Positions 17,128 through 27,294 of a stretch of DNA of 64,000 nt are shown here, piece after piece (the stretch's first letter is position 1; every line of letters begins with the position of its first letter). The stretch covers positions 92,326-156,325 of the forward strand of contig NZ_MUYM01000001.1 of NCBI RefSeq assembly GCF_002150765.1. Reading direction: 5' to 3'. A model generated the notes under the pieces. It was not told where the DNA came from and did not search any database. It saw only the letters and a list, made by a program, of their open reading frames with translations. The stretch comes from Lentzea kentuckyensis (lineage in GTDB: Bacteria > Actinomycetota > Actinomycetes > Mycobacteriales > Pseudonocardiaceae). The position numbers were made by a program, and so were the translations under genes.

Positions 17128-17552
17128 GTGCCGCGCCTGCGGACCCGCCCCGGAAGAACCCCTGACCTGCCTGGCAGGCGGCCACCAACCATTCGTGGGC
17201 GCGCATGTGAGACACAAGTCGCGTCACGAATGTGAACGCGCGAACCCGGCCGGACAAAGGCCCGCCGCCGCCCTGGAACCGTCCCGGCCGCACCGCCCAC
17301 TAGTGCGCCGCCCGCCAATTGCCGACCCGGCCGAGATGTTTGGCGCGGCGCCTTCAGGGACCCAATACGTATAACGCGCGAACGCCCGGGACCGGCCCGC
17401 GGAACGCCCTGCCCGCCAATAGAAATAACGCCGCCACGCCTGCGAACACCTCCGTCACAAGCGAAACCGCCGCCTCTCCGATCGACTTGGTTGCCAGAGG
17501 CGAACTTTTGTCGAGCCGGGGAGACGGCGGCTGAAAACGTCTGCAGCAGGCC
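17128..17552. other. 425-bp intergenic remainder before mutT1
   Basis: No supported gene is visible. A CGCCTCT/AGAGGCG hairpin at 17471-17502, nested in a wider CCGCCGCC.../...GGCGG pairing to about 17533, may terminate the minus-strand mutT1 transcript. The GCGCGAAC words at about 17236 and 17376 are the only other repeats noticed. Confidence 0.4.
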
Positions 17553-18473
17553 TCAGGGACGCGGCAGCGCCGAGGCCAGGTAGTGCGCCGACACCAGGGT
17601 TGGCCAGCGCGAAGGTGAGTCCGAAGTGGACCAGGTGCCGAACGGCCTGGTGAAGGCCAGCACCCACACGCTGCCCTTCTTGCACGGGACCTCGTCGAGC
17701 CGCAGCCCGCCCAGATCGGCCAGTGACTGCACCACCGACGGGATCACGCCGCCCTGCGAGGACACGACGGCGCGGCCTTCCGCGGCGGCGACCTCCAGCA
17801 GGCGCACCAGACCGGCGTCCGGGTCGGGCCAGTAGCCCTCCTCGGACAACCGGGCCTCCTCGACCATGTCGACCGAGAGGTCCTCCGCCACGCCTCGCAC
17901 GGTGTCCACACAACGCACCCTGGGCGCCGAGTGGACACGTGTCGGTGCCCACAGGGGCAACAACGACTGCAGCGCCTCGGCCTGCTTCCAGCCGGAGCCG
18001 GAGAGGGGGCGCAGGTCGTCATCGTCGTCCCACTCGGACCGCTTGCCCGCCTTCGCGTGCCGCACCAGCAACACCAGCAACAGGTCCGCTGGCAGCCGGC
18101 CGAACTCCGCCAGCACGTCGCGGTCGTGCGAGTAGGTCAGCAGCGAGGTGGCCTCGCCCACGGGCAGCCAGCGCAACGTGTCGACCTCGTCGTTGGCCAC
18201 GAACGAACCCGAGACGGCCTCGGCGGCGAAGTAGTCGACGGTCTTGGCGTCGCCTCCCACCGAGTACGAGACCTGGCAGAGGAACCGGCCCAGCACGCAC
18301 GAGTACCCGGTTTCCTCCAGGATCTCGCGCGCCGCGCAGGCGGGGATCGTCTCGCCCCGATCCAGCTTTCCCTTCGGCAGGGACCAGTCGTCATAACGCT
18401 GGCGGTGCACCACCGCGATTTCGACGTCGCCGTCGGCCTCGCGCCAGAGCACCGCCCCAGCAGCTTTGATCAC
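17553..18473 (-). CDS. mutT1: MutT1-like Nudix hydrolase fused to histidine phosphatase
   Basis: The 306-residue protein has an N-terminal Nudix domain (about 1-135) with the full Nudix box [20 protein letters not shown] and a C-terminal RHG phosphatase domain beginning [11 protein letters not shown] (about 137). This two-domain fusion is the actinobacterial MutT1 type, which hydrolyses 8-oxo-dGTP/8-oxo-GTP and diadenosine polyphosphates to protect DNA and RNA from oxidised nucleotides. I start at GTG 18473, whose GTGA overlaps the ppk stop by 4 bases, so it is translationally coupled to ppk. The frame is open upstream to 18551 inside ppk. Confidence 0.9.
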   Translation of the reverse strand: MIKAAGAVLWREADGDVEIAVVHRQRYDDWSLPKGKLDRGETIPACAAREILEETGYSCVLGRFLCQVSYSVGGDAKTVDYFAAEAVSGSFVANDEVDTLRWLPVGEATSLLTYSHDRDVLAEFGRLPADLLLVLLVRHAKAGKRSEWDDDDDLRPLSGSGWKQAEALQSLLPLWAPTRVHSAPRVRCVDTVRGVAEDLSVDMVEEARLSEEGYWPDPDAGLVRLLEVAAAEGRAVVSSQGGVIPSVVQSLADLGGLRLDEVPCKKGSVWVLAFTRPFGTWSTSDSPSRWPTLVSAHYLASALPRP

Positions 18474-20758
18474 CCAAGAGCTCCGTGCCTGTGCAGCAGT
18501 TCCATCTGATGGTCGCGGACCGACGAACCGTCGGACGGCGAGGCTTCCCATTCTCCGTCGGCGCGCAGCACCCAGCAGCGCGTCTGCGGGTCGAGCGCGG
18601 AGGTGAAGACGTCCGCGAGTTGCGCGGCCAGGCGGGGGTTGATGACGCGCACGGCCACCTCGACGCGGCGGTCCAGGTTGCGGTGCATCATGTCCGCGCT
18701 GCCGATCCAGTACTCGTCGCAGCCGGCGAAGTGGAAGATCCGCGAGTGCTCCAGGAACCGGCCGAGGATCGAGCGCACCCGGATGTTCTCCGACATGCCC
18801 TTCACACCCGGCTTCAGGCCGCAGATGCCGCGCACGACGACGTCGACGGGTACGCCGGCCTGGGAGGCGCGGTACAGCGCGTCGATCACCTGCTCGTCGA
18901 CGAGCGAGTTCACCTTGATGCGCACGCCCGAGGTCTCACCCGCCTGTGCGCGCTCGATCTCCAGGTTGATCCGGTCCACGATGCCCTTGCGGACGCCGTA
19001 CGGCGCGACCAGCAGCGAGCGGTACTCGTCCTGGCGCGCGTAGCCGGTCAACACGTTGAAGAGGTCCGTGAGGTCCGCGCCGATCGTCGGTTCGGCCGTC
19101 AGGATGCCGACGTCCTCGTACAACCGGGCGGTCTTCGGGTTGTAGTTGCCGGTGCCGATGTGGCAGTAGCGGCGGATCGTCGAACCCTCCTGGCGCACGA
19201 CCAAAGAGGTCTTGCAGTGCGTCTTCAGGCCCACCAGGCCGTAGACGACGTGCACGCCCGCCTTTTCCAACGTGCGGGCCCACTTGATGTTCGCCTGCTC
19301 GTCGAAGCGCGCCTTGATCTCCACCAGCGCCACTACCTGCTTGCCCGCCTCGGCCGCGTCGATCAGCGCGTCCACGATGGGCGAGTCACCCGACGTGCGG
19401 TACAGGGTCTGCTTGATGGCCAGCACGTGCGGGTCGGCGGCCGCCTGCTCGATGAAGCGCTGCACCGACGTCGAGAACGAGTCGTACGGGTGGTGCACCA
19501 GCACGTCACCCTCGCGCAGCGTCGCGAAAACGCTCTTCGGCGTCTCGCGCTCACCGAACGCCGGGTGCGTCGCCGGCACGAACGCCGGGTCTTTCAACGT
19601 CTTGCGGTCGATGCTGTACATCTGCCACAGGCACGACAGGTCGAGCAGGCCGGGCACCGTGACGACGTCGTGCGGGTCGACTTCCATCTCCCGCAGCAGC
19701 AACTCGAGCATGTGCTCGGTCATGTCGTCGGCCACTTCCAGGCGCACCGGCGGGCCGAACCGGCGCCGCGCGAGCTCACGTTCCAGCGCCTGCAACAGGT
19801 CCTCGTCGCGGTCCTCCTCGACCTCGAGGTCCGCGTTGCGGGTCACGCGGAACGCGTGGCACTCGATGACCTCCATGCCGGTGAAAAGCTCGCCCAGGTG
19901 TGCGGCGATGAGTTCCTCCAGCGGCAGGAAGGTCGCGGAAGAGGACGAACGATCCGCCTCCACCCGCACCAGGCGCGGCACGTTGTCCGGCACCTTCACC
20001 CTGGCGAACCGCTCGCCGCCGCCTTCGGGGTCGCGCACGGTCACCGCGAGGTTCAGCGAGAGACCGGAGATGTACGGGAACGGGTGCGCCGGGTCGACCG
20101 CGAGCGGCGTGAGGACCGGGAAGACCTGCTCGCTGAAGTAGTTGGAGAGCCGCAACCGGTCGTAGTCCGTGAGGTCGCCCCACGCCACGATGCTGATCCG
20201 GTGCTCTTCCAGACCGGGCCTGATGTGGTCGAGGAACGCGCGGGCGTGCTGCTCGACGAGTTCCTGCGAGCGCTTGGAGATCGCCACGAGCTGTTCGAGC
20301 GGCGTGAGCCCGTCCGCGCTGCGCACCGTGAGACCGGTCTCCGCACGCCGCTTCAGGCCCGCGACCCGGACCATGTAGAACTCGTCCAGGTTCGAGGCGA
20401 AGATCGCGAGGAACTTCGCGCGCTCCAGCAGCGGCTGCGAGGAGTCCTCTGCCAGCGCGAGCACGCGGGCGTTGAAGTCCAACCAGGACAGTTCACGGTT
20501 GAAGTACCGGTCGTCCGGCAGATCGGTGGGCAGGATGCTCGACGTCACCGCGGGCGGCGCCGAGGGCACGCCGCGCAACGGAGCGGCCGCCGCGGCGCCT
20601 CGCTCGACCTTCGCCCGCGTCGTCGAAACTCGCCGGGTCGCCGCACGAGGCTGCTTGCGCGGGGTCGCCGCCTCCGCTTTCGAGGCCTTCGCGCCCGGCG
20701 TGCGGCGTCGGGATGGGGTCGCCTTGCCGTCAGAGTTCTCCGTGCTCACGCCCCGCAT
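18470..20758 (-). CDS. ppk1: Polyphosphate kinase 1
   Basis: The 762-residue enzyme reversibly polymerises the gamma-phosphate of ATP into inorganic polyphosphate. After a basic, disordered N-terminal extension (about 75 residues, Ala/Arg/Thr/Lys-rich) come the PPK N domain ([21 protein letters not shown]), the middle domain and two phospholipase-D-like C domains. The conserved histidines are in [10 protein letters not shown] and FLEHSRIF, corresponding to the phospho-His and second essential His of the family. It lies upstream of mutT1 with a 4-bp overlap, as in mycobacteria. The exact start (20758 ATG or GTG at 20749) is uncertain. Confidence 0.95.
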   Translation of the reverse strand: MRGVSTENSDGKATPSRRRTPGAKASKAEAATPRKQPRAATRRVSTTRAKVERGAAAAAPLRGVPSAPPAVTSSILPTDLPDDRYFNRELSWLDFNARVLALAEDSSQPLLERAKFLAIFASNLDEFYMVRVAGLKRRAETGLTVRSADGLTPLEQLVAISKRSQELVEQHARAFLDHIRPGLEEHRISIVAWGDLTDYDRLRLSNYFSEQVFPVLTPLAVDPAHPFPYISGLSLNLAVTVRDPEGGGERFARVKVPDNVPRLVRVEADRSSSSATFLPLEELIAAHLGELFTGMEVIECHAFRVTRNADLEVEEDRDEDLLQALERELARRRFGPPVRLEVADDMTEHMLELLLREMEVDPHDVVTVPGLLDLSCLWQMYSIDRKTLKDPAFVPATHPAFGERETPKSVFATLREGDVLVHHPYDSFSTSVQRFIEQAAADPHVLAIKQTLYRTSGDSPIVDALIDAAEAGKQVVALVEIKARFDEQANIKWARTLEKAGVHVVYGLVGLKTHCKTSLVVRQEGSTIRRYCHIGTGNYNPKTARLYEDVGILTAEPTIGADLTDLFNVLTGYARQDEYRSLLVAPYGVRKGIVDRINLEIERAQAGETSGVRIKVNSLVDEQVIDALYRASQAGVPVDVVVRGICGLKPGVKGMSENIRVRSILGRFLEHSRIFHFAGCDEYWIGSADMMHRNLDRRVEVAVRVINPRLAAQLADVFTSALDPQTRCWVLRADGEWEASPSDGSSVRDHQMELLHRHGALG

Positions 20759-20817
20759 TGTTCCCCACTATCGCCGCGAGCGCCCCTGTCGAGAACGTCC
20801 GGCTGGTGAACTCCTCG

Positions 20818-21009
20818 TCACAGAACAGGCATGCGCAGGGCGGTGACCACCCCGTCAGGACTACGTTCGAGGGTCACTCGCTGCCCCGGACGCAGCATTC
20901 GCCAGCCACCCGCAGTGACTGCGGCCGCACTCACGTCGACAAGAACGCCGTCATCACGCAGGACTACGGCAGAGCCGTCACTGTTAAACGTAGACACCGT
21001 CGCCTGCAC
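20818..21009 (-). CDS. Small OB-fold-like (cold-shock-type) protein upstream of ppk
   Basis: The 63-residue protein reads like a minimal beta-barrel: MQATVSTFNSDGSAVVLRDDG then a turn and MLRPGQRVTLE. This pattern of initial beta-hairpin, DDG turn and LRPGQRV strand resembles the cold-shock/S1-like small proteins found in actinobacteria, which bind single-stranded nucleic acid; typical RNP aromatic motifs are weak or missing. It is 59 bases upstream of ppk on the same strand and is probably the first gene of a csp-like/ppk/mutT1 operon. GTG 21009 lacks a strong ribosome site, so translation may be leaderless. Confidence 0.6.
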   Translation of the reverse strand: MQATVSTFNSDGSAVVLRDDGVLVDVSAAAVTAGGWRMLRPGQRVTLERSPDGVVTALRMPVL

Positions 21010-21071
21010 GGAGCAGAAGCCTAGACGTTCGGACCTACACGTCTCGTTCGGCGCGCTGCCAGGGTCGATCC

Positions 21072-22607
21072 ATGAAGGTTATTGCCACATTGACCGCGGC
21101 AGCCCTGCTGGCCTTCACCACGGCAGGCTTGGCAACGGCTGCGGCGGCCGAACCCAAGACTCCCAAGGTGGACAAACCACGACTGCAGGCGGCGGCCAAG
21201 AACGTGCGCCTGAAGGCGACCCTGCCCGACACGGCGCGCGCGATTTCGATCGCGTTCGCCCAGTACGGGCCCCGCGACGTCGCGTTCGTCAGCCTGGAGA
21301 CCGGGCTGAAGACGTTCGACGTCACCGATCTCGAGCACCCGAAGCTCCTCGACCACCTCACCAAGCAGGAGATGGCGCTGCCGGGCGACGACCCGACGAA
21401 GATCTTCTGGGAGAACGAGGACATCAACGTCGACCCGGTGCGCAAGCTCGCGTTCCTGGCGCGCGAGGTGAACTCGTTCGGGCGCACGCTGCCCGGCGAC
21501 CGTCCGACCGGCAACTACATCGTGTCCGCTGTGGACCCGGAGAACCTCAGGATCCTGAGCTTCCACCGGCAGGACACCGGTCACACGACCACCTGCATCA
21601 ACGACTGCCAGTTCCTGTGGACGGCGGGACGCGACCGTTCGGACGCGAAGACCGGGCGGATCTTCGTCACGGACATCCGTGATCCCAAGACCCCGAAGGA
21701 ACTCCCGGTCTCGGTCGACGTCCGCGGCAAGGCGGGCGAAGGAAAGATCACGCACGACGTCCAGGTCGACGCCCAGGGCATCGCGTGGGTCGCGGGCGAC
21801 AACGGCACCCGAGGCTATTGGACGCAGGGCTGGCACCGCGACCCGTTGAGCGGCAAGTTCCGCGAGGCGAAGGCGTGGGACCCGATCGCGTACGCGGGCG
21901 GCAACGTGCCGAAGGCGGACATGCCGACCTCGTTCACGCACAACTCGTTCCGCCCGGTCGGCAGGACGCTGTCCGACGGACCTCGTCCCACGCCCGAGAA
22001 CCCGGCGGGCTCTCTGCTGCTGCACACCGAGGAGGCGTTCGGTTCTCCCACGTGCAAGACCGAGGGCCGGTTCGTCATCTCCTCGCTGCAGGGCACGCAC
22101 AACGGTGAGGGCTGGGGCGAGCAGCCCAAGGAGATGAAGACGGTCGGCATCTGGAGCCCGGACGACCAGGAGGGCACCATCCCAGGTGACGTCGAGTGCT
22201 CCGCGCACTACTTCGACGTGAACAAGCGGATCGTCGCCTACTCCTGGTACGAGCAGGGAACGCGCTTCCTCGACATCTCCAACCCGGCCAAGCCGATCCA
22301 GATCGGGTACTGGCGGCCGGACTCGGCCGTGTCGTGGGCGCCGTACTGGCACAAGAACAGCGTCTTCATCGCGGACATCTCGCGCGGCGTCGAGATCGTG
22401 GCACTGGAGAAGGGTGCCTACGAGGCGCAGGAGAGCGGTACGAACGTCACGCTCACCACGGCGTACTCGAAGGAACTGGCCAGGGAGAGCGGACGCGACC
22501 GCGTGCCGCTCGCCCCGAACCCGTTCTACGGCTGGGCCTGCCCGATGGTCGCGAGCCGTGACGACTCGGCGGACTGCGGCGCGGGAGCCTGCGGCGCACC
22601 CTGCTGA
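21072..22607 (+). CDS. Secreted LVIVD-repeat beta-propeller protein
   Basis: The 511-residue protein has a Sec signal peptide (MKVIATLTAAALLAFTTAGL, then ATAAAA with cleavage near residue 27). The mature part contains several copies of the LVIVD/choice-of-anchor propeller motif (VAFVSLETGLKTFDVTDLEHPKLL; GTRFLDISNPAKPIQIGYW; SVFIADISRGVEIVAL), so it should be an extracellular beta-propeller. Two cysteine pairs and a Cys-rich tail (DCGAGACGAPC) suggest disulphides. Function is unknown. Its last 82 bases overlap the converging acyltransferase gene. Confidence 0.82.
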   Translation: MKVIATLTAAALLAFTTAGLATAAAAEPKTPKVDKPRLQAAAKNVRLKATLPDTARAISIAFAQYGPRDVAFVSLETGLKTFDVTDLEHPKLLDHLTKQEMALPGDDPTKIFWENEDINVDPVRKLAFLAREVNSFGRTLPGDRPTGNYIVSAVDPENLRILSFHRQDTGHTTTCINDCQFLWTAGRDRSDAKTGRIFVTDIRDPKTPKELPVSVDVRGKAGEGKITHDVQVDAQGIAWVAGDNGTRGYWTQGWHRDPLSGKFREAKAWDPIAYAGGNVPKADMPTSFTHNSFRPVGRTLSDGPRPTPENPAGSLLLHTEEAFGSPTCKTEGRFVISSLQGTHNGEGWGEQPKEMKTVGIWSPDDQEGTIPGDVECSAHYFDVNKRIVAYSWYEQGTRFLDISNPAKPIQIGYWRPDSAVSWAPYWHKNSVFIADISRGVEIVALEKGAYEAQESGTNVTLTTAYSKELARESGRDRVPLAPNPFYGWACPMVASRDDSADCGAGACGAPC

Positions 22608-23695
22608 GCGACTCCAGCCTTGACAGCGGCCTGAGCGCGCTGGCGGGTGATCACGCGGCGACCGAGGCCGATCATCGGGATCTCCACGGTCGCGTAGAGA
22701 ACGCTCGCCAGCGCCAAGCCCAGTGCCGTGACCACGGCAGCCTGCCCGAGACCGGACAAAGCGGGCCAGAAGAACCAGATGACCGTCGCGGCGATCGTCT
22801 GCACCAGGTAAAGCGAGTACGAGCGCTCACCGACGAACTGCATCGGCTTCGTGGACAGGAAAGTCGTGGCCGGTCCTGGCGCGATCAGGGCGGTGAGCAG
22901 CACCGCCGTCGAGAGTGCGTACACCGGAATGACCAGCACGTGACCAGGAATTCCGTTGATCCCGTCGAGGAATCCGGCGATCGGCTTCACGCTCAGGTGC
23001 ACGCCGATGAATCCAATCGAGACGATCACCTGCGTGACCGGATTCGTGAGTGGCCGCAACAGCGCGAATCCGCGCTGGCTGTGCAGGGCGACCGCGAGCA
23101 GAACACCGGTCAGGATCGAGAAGTAGTGCAGCGGCCAGCCGGGGTTGCTGTGCGACGTGGTGAAGTTGACGATCACGAGCGCGAGCAGCATGCCGAGGGC
23201 GGCGGCGCCGGCGCGGCGCCGGAGCACGACCGTGCCCAGCGCGATCGCCGCCAACGGCCAGACCAGGTAGAACTTCTGCTCGACACCCAGCGACCAGGAC
23301 TGTCCGTACGGGCTGGCGCCGGCGAACTCGTTGGTGAAAGTCAGGAAGTACTTGAGCGCCGGGCCGATCCCGTTGCTGACGAACGTGCCGTACAGCGCCG
23401 AGCCCACCACCGTCACCAGCAGGATCACGAAGTACACGGGCAAAATTCTGAACGCCCGCCGCAGGTAGAACTCCTTGAGCGAAATCTGTCCGGTCCGCCG
23501 CTCCTCGCGCAGCATCAGCGTGGTGATGAGGAATCCGCTGAGGACGAAGAACATCTGAACGCCGGCCCAGCCCTGCAACCAGTCAGGGCCCCCGTAGTGG
23601 AAGAACACCACCAGCACCGCGGCAATGGCACGCAGGCCGTCGAGAGCGGGAAAGCGGCGCAACGCCAGGTAGTCGGCGTGCGTCAACAACTTCAT
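22526..23695 (-). CDS. Membrane acyltransferase-3 family protein
   Basis: The 389-residue integral membrane protein has about ten hydrophobic helices and the acyltransferase-3/OafA signatures: RFPALDGLRAIAAVLVVFFHYG at the N-terminus with the catalytic His, FFVLSGFLIT and SLGVEQKFYLVWP. Such proteins O-acylate cell-surface sugars, antibiotics or lipids. A 40-residue Ala/Gln/Pro tail follows the last helix and is coded in the overlap with the convergent LVIVD gene. ATG 23695 is the start. The acceptor is unknown. Confidence 0.88.
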   Translation of the reverse strand: MKLLTHADYLALRRFPALDGLRAIAAVLVVFFHYGGPDWLQGWAGVQMFFVLSGFLITTLMLREERRTGQISLKEFYLRRAFRILPVYFVILLVTVVGSALYGTFVSNGIGPALKYFLTFTNEFAGASPYGQSWSLGVEQKFYLVWPLAAIALGTVVLRRRAGAAALGMLLALVIVNFTTSHSNPGWPLHYFSILTGVLLAVALHSQRGFALLRPLTNPVTQVIVSIGFIGVHLSVKPIAGFLDGINGIPGHVLVIPVYALSTAVLLTALIAPGPATTFLSTKPMQFVGERSYSLYLVQTIAATVIWFFWPALSGLGQAAVVTALGLALASVLYATVEIPMIGLGRRVITRQRAQAAVKAGVAQQGAPQAPAPQSAESSRLATIGQAQP

Positions 23696-23844
23696 GCAGG
23701 TACACCTCAGGGCAATGCGTCGGGGAAACGACGTCGGGGGTACGTCGTCAACATCAGGAGGTCATCGGGGGATACGGATGTAAAGGTGCCGGGGTTCCCC
23801 GTTACGTTGCTCGAACCAACTTTTTCGTGTTGTTCGTCACGGTG

Positions 23845-24819
23845 TTAACACTTGGACAACGGCGACAGTGAAGACAGCGGCGCGGATGAGGCAACACGCC
23901 ATCCCTGCTGTGTAAGTGCTCCGCCGTGCACTTCCAGCCAGTAAGACTCTTCAGTGGTGTGCATCGTCGCGCCGCTGCGCATGTCCGTGACATAGGAAGA
24001 CTCGGACTGCCACGAGACGAAGTCGCCGCTGACCCGCGGGAACACGATGCCTTCCGTCTTGGGCGCGGTCTTGATCCTGGCGAGCTCACGGGGTTCGGCC
24101 CAGCCGTCGCGCCAGCCGTACAACCCGCCGCCCTGCGCCCACACCACGGTGCGGCCGTCCGACGCGACGCTCGCGTCGGGTTCGGCGGTCGTCAGCTGCT
24201 CGGGCAACGCGTCGACGGCGCGGAACTTCCCGTCCTGCCGCCAGATGACCGCGTCACCCAGGAAGGCCGGCGACGAACCCCGGCCGACGACCTTGTCCTT
24301 CTTCTTCGCGAGGTCGTAGACGTGCACGCCCAAGCTGTCGGACCAGGCGGCCTTCCCGTTGTGCACCACGGCACCGGCGTCGCCGATCCGCACGGGCGCG
24401 CCGTCGTTGCGGGCGTCCCAGGCGTAGGTGGTCGTGGTGCGATCGGACGGGCTGGGGCTCGTGGAGAACGTCACCCAGCGGCCGTCGAACTCGACACCGA
24501 ACAACTGTCCGTCGTCCTGCACGGCCATGACCTGCTGACGTTTCTTGCTGTCGCGCAGCACGAGTTCGGTGGTCCGGTTGCGCGTGGTCCTCACCAGCGT
24601 CGTGTCGCCGTTCTCGTTGGCGCCGACGACGATGACCTGCTCGTGCGAGCCCGCTTCCGTTCGCTCGCGGGACAGTCTGTCTTTCCACTCCTGGGGCAGA
24701 TCCACGCGGCACGAGGTCAGCTTGCTCGGCGCGGTGTAGTCGGACGGCTGGTCAATCGGTACAACGGCGACACAGCCGGCGATGGCCGTGATCGCCGCCA
24801 GCGCGATGAGCGCTCGCAT
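23845..24819 (-). CDS. Lipoprotein with propeller-like repeats, unknown function
   Basis: The 324-residue protein begins with a short signal peptide and lipobox (ITAIAGC; Cys 16), so it is probably anchored on the outer face of the membrane. The body has repeated WVTFSTSP, NGKAAWSDSLGVHVYDL, GDAVIWRQDG, DGRTVVWAQGG and GDFVSWQSES segments, a spacing of about 40 residues typical of a TolB-like or WD-like beta-propeller. No catalytic motif is visible. It ends with a Cys and lies alone between an acyltransferase gene and cofC on the same strand. Confidence 0.72.
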   Translation of the reverse strand: MRALIALAAITAIAGCVAVVPIDQPSDYTAPSKLTSCRVDLPQEWKDRLSRERTEAGSHEQVIVVGANENGDTTLVRTTRNRTTELVLRDSKKRQQVMAVQDDGQLFGVEFDGRWVTFSTSPSPSDRTTTTYAWDARNDGAPVRIGDAGAVVHNGKAAWSDSLGVHVYDLAKKKDKVVGRGSSPAFLGDAVIWRQDGKFRAVDALPEQLTTAEPDASVASDGRTVVWAQGGGLYGWRDGWAEPRELARIKTAPKTEGIVFPRVSGDFVSWQSESSYVTDMRSGATMHTTEESYWLEVHGGALTQQGWRVASSAPLSSLSPLSKC

Positions 24820-24872
24820 CAGTCTCCCAAGTCGTGATCACCCCGGTGACCCGGAAGACGCGTGGCGACTGC

Positions 24873-25511
24873 TCAGGTTGTCCAGGCGGGCAAGGCGTTC
24901 GCGGTGTGCACGCCGAGACCGAGCGTGAGAGCGAGCCGCAGATCTTCTTCCGTGTCCACGTCACAGCGCAGCGACGGCCACGGTCCGAACAGCGCGACCG
25001 CACCGGAAATCCGGTGGTGCCCGGCGGATCCGACGCCGAACCTCGGGTCGAGCTCGCCGCCGGGTGCGGCGAGGAGCAACGTCGTTCCGGTGCCCTGGCG
25101 GTCCGGGACGAACGCGCGTCGTCCGGCCGCCGCTTCGAGCGCGGCCTGGAGTTCGCCGGGCTTGAGCGCGGGCAGGTCGGCCTGGAGCGCGCCGATGCGA
25201 GACGACCGCAAAGTCTGCGCGCCGTGCAACAAAGCCTCGTTGAGTCCAGGCAGTGACGGCTCCGGAAGCGACTCGACGCCCAGCGCGGCCATTTCGGACG
25301 CCACCGCCGGGTCCGATGTGATGGTCACCACGCGACGAACGCCGGGCGTGGCCAGAGCGGCGCTCACCGTGTCCATCGCCAGCGCGAGCGCCAGCGCCGC
25401 GTGCGACACCGGATCTCCGCCTGTCGCGCTGGTCAGCCTGGTCTTGGCCCGGTCGAGCGTCTTGACCGGAACCACGAGGTCAACTTCATCCCGCACCTCG
25501 TCATAGTCCAC
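24873..25511 (-). CDS. cofC: 2-phospho-L-lactate / phosphoenolpyruvate guanylyltransferase
   Basis: The 212-residue nucleotidyltransferase makes the guanylylated precursor of cofactor F420 (FbiD in mycobacteria). Family features are VVPVKTLDRAKTRL at the N-terminus for the phosphate loop, GALQADLPALKPGEL (metal-binding Asp) and FGVGSAGHHRISG near the C-terminus, with a final SLRCDVDTEEDLRLAL. Its position near ppk and gpsA matches mycobacterial fbiD. GTG 25511 is used; ribosome site is weak. In this family mycobacterial enzymes prefer phosphoenolpyruvate, which I infer here. Confidence 0.88.
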   Translation of the reverse strand: MDYDEVRDEVDLVVPVKTLDRAKTRLTSATGGDPVSHAALALALAMDTVSAALATPGVRRVVTITSDPAVASEMAALGVESLPEPSLPGLNEALLHGAQTLRSSRIGALQADLPALKPGELQAALEAAAGRRAFVPDRQGTGTTLLLAAPGGELDPRFGVGSAGHHRISGAVALFGPWPSLRCDVDTEEDLRLALTLGLGVHTANALPAWTT

Positions 25512-25576
25512 GATTCGACGACTACTGTGCTCATGGGCGCAGTTCTTGCAGGTCCGGGAGTGAGGAGAGGGTCCAC

Positions 25577-26281
25577 GTGGCCAAGGAGAAGGGCGGCTTC
25601 TGGGTCGGGGTCGCCGCGGCGATCGTCTACCCCATGTCGTTCGTGCTGGGCAGGCACCGGATCCTGCACGGCGACCGCATCCCGCGCCAGGGGGCGGCGC
25701 TGCTGGTGATGAACCACATCTCGCACCTCGACCCGTGCTACGACGCGGTGTTCGTGCACCGCAACGACCGGGTGCCGCACTTCCTCGCGAAGCACAGCCT
25801 GTGGAACGTGCCGATCATGGGCTCGATCCTGAAGGGCGCGAAGCAGATCCCGGTCTACCGGGGCACCACGGACGCGCAACAGAGCCTGCGCGCGGCGCAC
25901 GAGGCGTTGGCGACCGGCCAGGTCGTGGTGATCTACCCCGAGGGCACCATCACCAAGGACCCGGACGGCTGGCCCGCCAACTCCCGCACCGGCGTGGCGC
26001 GGCTCGCGCTGCAGCACGACGGACCGGTCATCCCGGTCGCCCGCTGGGGCACCCTCGACCTCTACAACCACTACCAGAAGAAGTTCCGGCCGTTCCCGCG
26101 CAAGACGATCACCCACTTCGTCGGTGAGCCGGTCGACCTGTCCGCCTACCGCGGCCAGGAGGAGACGCTCCCGTTGCTGCGCGAGGTCACCGATCTTCTG
26201 ATGAGCCACGTGAAGGACCAGCTCGCCGAGGTTCGCCAGCAGCCGGCGCCCGAAGGCTTCTACGGACCGAGGAAGGCCTGA
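25577..26281 (+). CDS. plsC: 1-acyl-sn-glycerol-3-phosphate acyltransferase family (PlsC)
   Basis: The 234-residue membrane-associated enzyme transfers a fatty-acyl group to lysophosphatidate in phospholipid synthesis. It has the catalytic NHISHLD box (H-x4-D, about residues 46-52), the substrate-binding motif KQIPVYRG and [10 protein letters not shown], all in normal spacing. The GTG 25577 start has a strong GAGGAGAGGG site. gpsA follows after 2 bases, so glycerol-3-phosphate supply and acylation are linked in one operon. It is divergent from cofC. Confidence 0.92.
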   Translation: MAKEKGGFWVGVAAAIVYPMSFVLGRHRILHGDRIPRQGAALLVMNHISHLDPCYDAVFVHRNDRVPHFLAKHSLWNVPIMGSILKGAKQIPVYRGTTDAQQSLRAAHEALATGQVVVIYPEGTITKDPDGWPANSRTGVARLALQHDGPVIPVARWGTLDLYNHYQKKFRPFPRKTITHFVGEPVDLSAYRGQEETLPLLREVTDLLMSHVKDQLAEVRQQPAPEGFYGPRKA

Positions 26282-26283
26282 AC

Positions 26284-27294
26284 ATGGCGATCGAACGCGT
26301 TGCGGTGCTCGGCGCCGGTTCGTGGGGCACGACGTTCGCGAAGGTCATCGCGGACTCCGGCCCCGAGGTCGTGCTGTGGGCGCGGCGTCAGGAGATCGCC
26401 TCGGCGATCACCGAGACCCGCGTGAACGCCGACTACCTGCCCGGCATCTCGTTGCCGGCCAACCTGGCGGCCACCGCCGACCCGGCGAAGGCGCTGGACG
26501 GCGCGGACGCCGTGATCCTGGCCGTGCCGTCGCAGACGTTGCGGGTGAACCTGTCGGCGTGGAAGGAACTGCTGCCGCCGGACGCGACCCTGGTGTCGCT
26601 GTCCAAGGGCGTCGAGCTCGGCACGCTGAAGCGGATGAGCGAGGTGATCCGCGAGGTCGCCGGCGTCGACGAGTCGCAGGTGGCCGTGGTGTCCGGGCCG
26701 AACCTGGCCAAGGAGATCGCCGTCGGGCAGCCGACCGCGACCGTCATCGCGTGCACGGACCACGACCGCGCGGTCGACCTGCAGCACGCGTGCTCGAACT
26801 CGTACTTCCGCCCGTACACCAACACCGACGTGGTCGGCTGCGAGCTGGGCGGGGCGTGCAAGAACGTCATCGCGCTGGCCTGCGGCATGGCCGCGGGCAT
26901 GGGCTACGGCGACAACACGATGGCGTCGATCATCACGCGTGGTCTGGCCGAGACCGCACGGCTGGGCGCGGCGCTGGGCGCGGACCCGCTGACGTTCGCC
27001 GGTCTGGCCGGGCTCGGCGACCTGGTGGCCACGTGCGCGTCGCCGTTGTCGCGCAACCGGACCTTCGGCGAGCGGCTCGGCAAGGGCGAGACTCTGGAGC
27101 AGGCGCAAAAAGCCGCGCACGGTCAGGTCGCCGAAGGTGTGAAGTCATGTTCATCGATTCGTGAACTGGCACGGGCCAATGACGTCGACATGCCTATCAC
27201 CGAAGGCGTACACATGGTGTGTCATGACGGGCTCAGCGCGCGCGATCTGGGGGCGGCGCTGCTTGGACGCGATCGGAAACACGAACGCCAGTGA
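26284..27294 (+). CDS. gpsA: Glycerol-3-phosphate dehydrogenase [NAD(P)+]
   Basis: The 336-residue cytoplasmic enzyme reduces dihydroxyacetone phosphate to sn-glycerol-3-phosphate for phospholipids. It has the Rossmann motif [16 protein letters not shown] (about 6-21), [11 protein letters not shown], the catalytic-Lys segment [16 protein letters not shown] (about 188) and the conserved [23 protein letters not shown] (about 240-262). It is the second gene after plsC and overlaps the next gene by 4 bases (GTGA), suggesting a three-gene operon. Length is normal. Confidence 0.96.
   Translation: MAIERVAVLGAGSWGTTFAKVIADSGPEVVLWARRQEIASAITETRVNADYLPGISLPANLAATADPAKALDGADAVILAVPSQTLRVNLSAWKELLPPDATLVSLSKGVELGTLKRMSEVIREVAGVDESQVAVVSGPNLAKEIAVGQPTATVIACTDHDRAVDLQHACSNSYFRPYTNTDVVGCELGGACKNVIALACGMAAGMGYGDNTMASIITRGLAETARLGAALGADPLTFAGLAGLGDLVATCASPLSRNRTFGERLGKGETLEQAQKAAHGQVAEGVKSCSSIRELARANDVDMPITEGVHMVCHDGLSARDLGAALLGRDRKHERQ

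Noticed and set aside
16080..17318. 412-codon minus-strand frame opposite hupB with Ala/Val-rich repeats
   Set aside because: It is a mirror of the Lys/Ala-rich hupB tail and the non-coding repeats; the plus-strand HU gene explains the region.
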